A DNA stretch of 64,000 nucleotides from the NCBI RefSeq assembly GCF_017916295.1, contig NZ_JAFMSS010000011.1, positions 92,886 to 156,885 of the forward strand, read 5' to 3'. A program made the position numbers and the translations under genes. The notes under the pieces are model-generated. The model did no database searches. It saw nothing but the letters and a program-made list of their open reading frames with translations, and was not told the origin of the DNA. Shown one piece after another: positions 59,408 through 64,000 of the stretch; the stretch's first letter is position 1; every line of letters begins with the position of its first letter. Source of the DNA: Rubellimicrobium arenae (GTDB taxonomy: Bacteria > Pseudomonadota > Alphaproteobacteria > Rhodobacterales > Rhodobacteraceae).

Positions 59408-60690
59408 TCGCGCGCCCCAATCCGCGCCTTCAGGCCACGACCAGCCGGCTTGAAGGGCTGACCCTTCCCGAAGGCGGTTCGTGGGCGCGTGCCGCACGAT
59501 CCGCCGCCCTGGCGCGCGTCGAAGGCATGGGGCTGCCGGTGCGGCGCGACGAATACTGGCGCTTCACCGATCCGCAGGGACTCGTCACGCCCGAGCCGAT
59601 GCCAGCGGCGCCGTTGCCCGAGGAAGAGGCTCCTGCCTTCGCCGAGGTCGAGGCGCTCCGCCTCGTCTTCGTGGATGGTCGTTTCGACCCACAAGCCTCC
59701 GATCCGCTTGACCTGGATGGCCTGGAGATCGAGCGGCTGGCCGACGTCGCCGACCGGGACATCCACTGGGCGCAGGGGTTGTACGGCGTCCTCGAGTCGG
59801 AGGGTCAGAACCCCGTGCTGCGGCCGCTGGCGGCCCTGAACAGCGCCTTCGCGACCGACGGGATCGTCATCCACGTCACCGGTGCGGTGAGCAGGCCGGT
59901 CCACCTCGTCTACAGGCACGAGGCCGCGGACTCCGATGCCATGCTGCATCACCTCGTCCGGGTCGATGCCGGAGCGAGCTTGACCCTTCTCGAGAGCGGC
60001 CCTGCCGCCGCCCGGTTCAACAGCGTGGTGGAGGTCGATCTGGCCGAAGGGGCGCGGCTGCATCACGTCCGGACCCAGGGTCGGGACCATGATCGTCGCA
60101 CGGCCACCCATATCTTCGCGCGCCTGGCCGACGAAGCGGACTTCCGGTCCTTCACGCTGACCTTCAACGGGGTCCTAACCCGGAACGAGGCGGTGGTCTG
60201 GTTGAACGGCGACAGGGCGGTTGCCCATCTTGCCGGCGCCGCCGTGGGCGACGGTGACTTTCATCACGACGACACGGTCTTCGTGACCCACGCGGCCGAG
60301 TCCTGCGAAAGCCGGCAGGTCTTCAAGAAGGTGCTGCGGAACGGCGCCACCGGCGTGTTCCAGGGCAAGATCCTCGTGCGCGCCGGGGCGCAGAAGACCG
60401 ACGGCTACCAGTTGAGCCAGGCCCTCCTGCTGGATGAGCGGAGCCAGTTCCTGGCCAAGCCCGAACTGGAGATCTACGCCGACGACGTCAAATGCTCTCA
60501 CGGCTCCACGGCCGGGGCGATCGACGAAACGGCGCTGTTCTACCTTCGGTCGCGCGGCGTCCCTGAATCCGACGCCAAGGATCTTCTGACGCTGGCCTTC
60601 CTGCGGGAAGCCCTGCAGGAGATCCCGGACGCCCGGCTGGCCGAGGATTTGGCAGGCCGCCTTGAGGGCTGGCTGGCCCGGCGGCGCTGA
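59404..60690 (+). CDS. sufD: Fe-S assembly protein SufD
   Basis: 428 residues, a beta-helix paralogue of SufB that stabilises the SufBCD complex. The conserved C-terminal part is clear: VFQGKILVRAGAQKTDGYQLSQALLLDE, KPELEIYADDVKCSHGSTAGAIDETALFYLRSRGV. The ATG at 59404 overlaps the sufC stop; its own stop overlaps the next gene start by 1 bp. Confidence 0.96.
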   Translation: MIARPNPRLQATTSRLEGLTLPEGGSWARAARSAALARVEGMGLPVRRDEYWRFTDPQGLVTPEPMPAAPLPEEEAPAFAEVEALRLVFVDGRFDPQASDPLDLDGLEIERLADVADRDIHWAQGLYGVLESEGQNPVLRPLAALNSAFATDGIVIHVTGAVSRPVHLVYRHEAADSDAMLHHLVRVDAGASLTLLESGPAAARFNSVVEVDLAEGARLHHVRTQGRDHDRRTATHIFARLADEADFRSFTLTFNGVLTRNEAVVWLNGDRAVAHLAGAAVGDGDFHHDDTVFVTHAAESCESRQVFKKVLRNGATGVFQGKILVRAGAQKTDGYQLSQALLLDERSQFLAKPELEIYADDVKCSHGSTAGAIDETALFYLRSRGVPESDAKDLLTLAFLREALQEIPDARLAEDLAGRLEGWLARRR

Positions 60691-61193
60691 TGGGAGTTGC
60701 AGCCGACATAGGACGGACCTTGCGGACAGGTCCGCGCGCCGTCATCCGGGAGCATCTGGCCCGGGGCGAGAACGAGGCGCGGGCGCTTGCGTTCCTGATG
60801 ATCGGCTGCATCCTGGTCTTCGTGAGCCAGTGGCCGCGCCTGGCGCGGACCGCTCAGCTGGAGGGAGATGAGTTTCCCAGGCTCGCGGCTTACGCGCTGC
60901 TCGGCTGGCTCATGATCTGGCCGCTGGTGTTCTATGCGCTGGCAGGCGTCGTCCACACGGTGTCCCGCCTGACCGGCGGGCAGGGCACGGCATTCGGTGC
61001 GCGACTGGCCTTGTTCTGGTCGTGGCTCGCGGCATCGCCGCTGGCGCTGCTGACGGGCATCCTGGCCGGCTTCACGGGGGCGTCCATCCTGACCAATCTC
61101 GCGGGCCTCCTTTGGATTCTGGTTTTCATCGGCCTCTGGTGGCGTTCTCAAGGGGAGGCGGCCCGGGGGCCGCAAGTCTATGGCGTCCAGTGA
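60690..61193 (+). CDS. YIP1-family membrane protein 1
   Basis: 167 residues with four or five membrane helices (ALAFLMIGCILVFVSQWP, YALLGWLMIWPLVFYALAGVV, ALFWSWLAASPLALLTGILA, TNLAGLLWILVFIGLWW). It is embedded in the suf operon: its ATG overlaps the sufD stop and its 3' end overlaps the next gene by 14 bp. No role in Fe-S assembly is known; a membrane-linked function, perhaps iron supply, is only a guess. Confidence 0.85.
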   Translation: MGVAADIGRTLRTGPRAVIREHLARGENEARALAFLMIGCILVFVSQWPRLARTAQLEGDEFPRLAAYALLGWLMIWPLVFYALAGVVHTVSRLTGGQGTAFGARLALFWSWLAASPLALLTGILAGFTGASILTNLAGLLWILVFIGLWWRSQGEAARGPQVYGVQ

Positions 61194-61770
61194 TACCAAT
61201 CTCCTGGTCCTGATCCGCGACAGCCTCGCTGCGCCCGGTGAGGTGGCCAGCCGCCTTCTGTCGCTGCGTCCGGGGCTCGCCGCCGTCGTTCAGGCGGCGG
61301 CGCTGGTCTCGATTCTCGACGCCCTGCTTCTGGGCGCGTTGACCGGGGGCGCTTTCGTAATCCCGCTTCCCGATGGGGACGTGATCCTCGACCCGTTCAC
61401 CCATGCCGCCCTTCTCGGAGCCTCGTTGCTGATCTCGGCGGTGGCCCTGTTCGTGGGCGGGCGTGTCCTGGGGGGGCGCGGTCAGTTCGAACAGGCGCTT
61501 CTCGTCGTCGCCTGGCTGGAACTGCTGGCGATCGTCATCCAGGTTGCCCAGCTCCTGTTCTCCATCCTGCTGCCGCCGGTCGCGCCGATCCTGGCCTTGG
61601 CGGGCCTGTTCCTTCTGATCTGGTGCGTCGTGCAGTTCACAAGGGTGCTTCATGGCTTCGGCGGCTTCGGTCGCACGATCCTGGCGCTTCTGCTGGGGGC
61701 GATCGTGGTCGGCATTGCCCTGACGATCCTGATGAGCGTCGTGGGTTTCGGAGGCTCTTCTGATGTATGA
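61180..61770 (+). CDS. YIP1-family membrane protein 2
   Basis: 196 residues. Five predicted helices, with a typical YIP1 start (LVLIRDSLAAPGEVASRLLSL) and AALLGASLLISAVALFVGGRVLGG further on. It overlaps the preceding YIP1 gene by 14 bp and sufS by 8 bp. The two proteins are similar in plan and may form a heteromer. Their tight coupling to sufD and sufS argues for a link with Fe-S biogenesis. Confidence 0.87.
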   Translation: MASSDTNLLVLIRDSLAAPGEVASRLLSLRPGLAAVVQAAALVSILDALLLGALTGGAFVIPLPDGDVILDPFTHAALLGASLLISAVALFVGGRVLGGRGQFEQALLVVAWLELLAIVIQVAQLLFSILLPPVAPILALAGLFLLIWCVVQFTRVLHGFGGFGRTILALLLGAIVVGIALTILMSVVGFGGSSDV

Positions 61771-62980
61771 CGTGCAACGCGTCCGCGCGGATTTCCCGAT
61801 CCTGACGCGGGAGATCCATGGCAAGCCGCTGGTCTACTTGGACAATGGGGCCTCGGCCCAAAAACCGAAGACCGTGATCGATGCGGTCACGAAGGGCTAT
61901 GCCGAAGAGTACGCGAACGTCCACCGCGGCCTTCACACACTCTCCTCGCTCGCGACCGAGAAGTATGAGGCCGTTCGTGGCAAGGTCGCCCGGTTCCTGA
62001 ACGCGCCCAGCGAGGAGGAGATCGTTTTCACCTCCGGAACGACCGAGGGGATCAATCTCGTGGCCTACGGATGGGCGATGCCGCGGATGGAGGCGGGGGA
62101 CGAGATCGTCCTGTCCGTCCTCGAGCATCACGCCAACATCGTTCCCTGGCACTTCCTGAGGGAACGCCAGGGCGTCGTGCTGAAGTGGGTGGATTGTGAC
62201 GCCAAGGGGGATCTCGATCCGCAGGCCGTGATCGATGCCATCGGCCCGCGCACCAAGCTTGTGGCGGTCACGCAGTTGTCGAACGTGACTGGCACGGTGG
62301 TCGATGTCGCGTCGATCGTCGAGGGCGCCCATGCCCGTGGCGTTCCCGTCCTTGTGGACGGCAGTCAGGGCGCGGTTCACATGCCGATCGACGTCCAGTC
62401 AATCGGTTGCGATTTCTATGCGGTCACCGGTCACAAGCTCTATGGTCCGTCAGGGTCGGGGGCCATCTTCATCCGCCGTGAGCGCATGCAGGAGATGCGT
62501 CCGTTCCTGGGGGGCGGAGACATGATCCGTGAGGTGTCCCGGGACGCCGTGAGCTATGCGGATCCGCCCATGAAGTTCGAAGCGGGCACTCCGGGGATCG
62601 TTCAGACGATCGGCTTCGGCGCGGCGCTCGACTACCTTGCCGATCTCGGGATGGCGAACATCGCCGCACATGAACGCGGCCTGCGCGACTACGCCCGCGA
62701 CAGGCTGGGCAGCCTGAACTGGCTTCAGCTACAGGGCAACAGCGATGGGAAGGCCGCGATTTTCTCCTTCACCATGGAAGGCGCCCATGCCCATGACATC
62801 TCGACGGTTCTGGATCGCAGGGGGATCGCGGTACGGGCGGGCACCCATTGCGCCATGCCGCTCCTTCAGCACCTGGGCGTAGGCGCCACCTGCCGGGCGT
62901 CCTTCGGGCTTTACAACACCGAAGCCGAGGTGGACGCGCTCGTCTCGGGACTCGAACTTTGTCGAGATCTCTTCGGCTGA
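61763..62980 (+). CDS. sufS: Cysteine desulfurase SufS (group II)
   Basis: 405 residues. PLP enzyme that feeds sulfur to SufBCD. PLP Lys225 is in VTGHKLYGPSG and catalytic Cys363 in RAGTHCAMPLL, with the group II pattern VYLDNGASAQKP at the N-terminus. It overlaps the second YIP1 gene by 8 bp. It is the last suf gene before tRNA-Arg; no sufE/sufU, sufT or sufA follows in the window. Confidence 0.96.
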   Translation: MYDVQRVRADFPILTREIHGKPLVYLDNGASAQKPKTVIDAVTKGYAEEYANVHRGLHTLSSLATEKYEAVRGKVARFLNAPSEEEIVFTSGTTEGINLVAYGWAMPRMEAGDEIVLSVLEHHANIVPWHFLRERQGVVLKWVDCDAKGDLDPQAVIDAIGPRTKLVAVTQLSNVTGTVVDVASIVEGAHARGVPVLVDGSQGAVHMPIDVQSIGCDFYAVTGHKLYGPSGSGAIFIRRERMQEMRPFLGGGDMIREVSRDAVSYADPPMKFEAGTPGIVQTIGFGAALDYLADLGMANIAAHERGLRDYARDRLGSLNWLQLQGNSDGKAAIFSFTMEGAHAHDISTVLDRRGIAVRAGTHCAMPLLQHLGVGATCRASFGLYNTEAEVDALVSGLELCRDLFG

Positions 62981-63028
62981 GGTTTTGCGGTTGCAGACCG
63001 TTCGCGCTTAGCCTATTCCGGCGCGCAG

Positions 63029-63105
63029 GCACCCGTAGCTCAGCTGGATAGAGTGCTGCCCTCCGAAGGCAGAGGTCACAGGTTCGAATCCTGTCGGGTG
63101 CGCCA
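63029..63105 (+). tRNA. tRNA-Arg (anticodon CCG)
   Basis: 77 nt. Acceptor GCACCCG/CGGGTGC, D arm TAGCTCAGCTGGATAGAG, anticodon stem CTGCC/GGCAG with loop CTCCGAA giving CCG, T arm GGTTCGAATCC, encoded CCA. No copy of its 3' end is visible in the following 895 bp, so no attachment-site repeat can be claimed. Confidence 0.96.
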
Positions 63106-63437
63106 GTCAAGCCAAATCTGTAAGTTAAATCATACATTAGATTGTGGTCTGGCAGTCGGTGGGTCAGCTTTTGGGCCAAATACTCTCGACACACTCAAAG
63201 GACTTGGGACGGAACGGGTTTCAGTGAGGAGGGTAGGGGCAGCACACCAGTCCGTTTGGCCGTGACGCACCCATGCCTGGTGATTATAAGTGAGTCCCCG
63301 AAAGCCCAACGGCCGCTCAGTGCACACAGCGCTGGGGTTTAACTCAGCCTACGGCGAACCGGCCTAGGCTCAGGACCTACAAACCGGATTGCACTGGCGC
63401 AGGGGCTCTGACTCTCTGCAGCGCCGGGAGGTGCTGC
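63106..63437. other. 332-bp AT-richer intergenic debris
   Basis: Composition drops clearly from that of the suf operon (early part has runs such as AAATCTGTAAGTTAAATC). Reading frames through it carry no recognisable protein motif. It lies between tRNA-Arg and the IS5 remnant and probably includes the outer part of the insertion element plus horizontally acquired filler. Confidence 0.4.
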
Positions 63438-63911
63438 ATGAGCGAACAATTCTGGCTATCTGAAGTGCAAATGGAGCGGCTACGACCCTTCTTTCCAAGG
63501 CCACGCGGGCGAGGACGGGTCGATGACCGTCAGGTGCTGAGTGGAATCATCTATGTACAGCGCAACGGGCTGATGTGGAAGGACGCGCCAGTTGTGTATG
63601 GAAGGCCCAAGACTCTCTATAACCGCTGGGTCCGCTGGAGTCGCATGACGTGTTTGCCCGCATCCTGCTGGAACTGGCAGCCGAGGATCAGGAGACCGAG
63701 GTCCTGATGATCGACGCAACCCACCTGAAGGCGCACCGGACGGCCTGCAGCTTGCGAGCCCCAAAAGGGGCTGCGGCGACAAGCGGGGGCGCCTGATCGG
63801 GCGCACAAAGGGTGGCTTGAACTCCAAACTACACGTCGTTGCCGACGCTCGCGGTCGGCCGATCCGCATGTTCCTTTCAGCGGGCCAGACCAGCGACTAC
63901 ATTGGTGCGCG
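63438..63911 (+). pseudogene. IS5-family (IS427-like) transposase, frameshifted and truncated
   Basis: The first frame begins MSEQFWLSEVQMERLRPFF and ends near RWVRWSR, matching the N-terminal orfA of IS427-group transposases. The match continues in a second frame as DVFARILLELAAEDQETEV, LMIDATHLKAHRTACSLRA with the catalytic Asp, and after another shift as KRGRLIGRTKGGLNSKLHVV and GQTSDYIGA. Some IS427 elements use a programmed shift near the first break, but the second break and the missing C-terminal third (no DRGYD motif or catalytic Glu) show decay. Homology stops abruptly near 63911. Confidence 0.85.
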
Positions 63912-64000
63912 GTTTTGATTTCCACTGAGAGCTGACCCGGGTTTTTCGTCGAGGAGTGACCCGCCTGAGGGTTATGTTCTGCGGGTTACGCGTGCGTCAA
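63912..64000 (+). mobile_element. Possible IS21-like element end
   Basis: Directly after the break in the IS5 transposase, GAGAGCTGACCCGG (from about 63926) and the similar GAGGAGTGACCCGCC (from about 63950) form an imperfect direct repeat about 24 bp apart. Multiple terminal repeats of this type are found at ends of IS21-family elements. The rest is outside the window, so the call is tentative. Confidence 0.35.

Noticed and set aside
63029..63105. Genomic-island attachment site at tRNA-Arg
   Set aside because: No integrase gene and no repeat of the tRNA 3' end in the remaining window; only IS debris is present.

Overview
The window is GC-rich (about two thirds G+C by eye) chromosomal DNA of an alphaproteobacterium, most likely of the order Rhodobacterales. 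Support: the iscR-cysteine desulfurase-sufB-C-D-S operon with a one-cysteine IscR, the alphaproteobacterial SOS box (GAAC-N7-GAAC) before recA, an Irr-type iron box before iscR, an EcfG-type stress promoter, and tripartite tricarboxylate transporter genes. The genus cannot be fixed from the sequence.

Layout. 1-8.1 kb: a catabolic island with two Cys-type sulfatases (the first runs off the left edge), a LysR regulator and a complete sugar-type ABC importer (binding protein, two permeases, ATPase). 8.1-11.5 kb: an OmpR-type two-component system transcribed with a PepSY protein, a divergent second PepSY protein and a small RTX calcium-binding protein; the divergent promoter carries 11-bp-period tandem repeats. 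11.8-15.6 kb: a CHASE4-like/GGDEF/EAL protein and two overlapping genes of unknown function. 15.7-22.4 kb: an isopropylmalate-dehydrogenase-like enzyme, TctC-TctB-TctA, an Ldh2-type dehydrogenase and an AbrB-type membrane protein. 22.4-33.6 kb: an orphan PotD-like binding protein, then a carbohydrate locus (FGGY kinase, unusually long zinc-type dehydrogenase, RpiR regulator, divergent ribose-type ABC importer, SDR).

33.7-38.5 kb: a PHB-depolymerase-family esterase, a ribbon-helix-helix protein with a perfect palindrome in front of it, and a tightly overlapping type III polyketide synthase-methyltransferase-flavoprotein operon that recalls phenolic-lipid clusters. 38.8-50.5 kb: Na/Pi symporter, tRNA-Asn, MBL hydrolase, orphan histidine kinase, recA with a readable SOS promoter, alaS, DUF1330, an endonuclease III-like protein and typA. 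50.6-53.6 kb: a stress-promoter unit with a 24-residue membrane peptide, then a YitT protein and icd. 53.7-63.0 kb: an HD hydrolase and an alpha/beta hydrolase divergent from the suf operon (iscR, cysteine desulfurase, sufB, a YbjQ protein, sufC, sufD, two YIP1 membrane proteins, sufS). The right end holds tRNA-Arg, AT-richer debris, a frameshifted and truncated IS5-family transposase and what may be an IS21-like end.

There is no rRNA, CRISPR array, prophage or replication origin. The most interesting points are the PKS III operon, a second Irr-like box written in rare AT-rich codons inside the cysteine desulfurase gene upstream of sufB, the stress-promoter/24-aa membrane peptide unit, the PepSY-two-component-RTX locus, the two-gene unit of unknown function, and the apparent absence of sufT/sufA after sufS.
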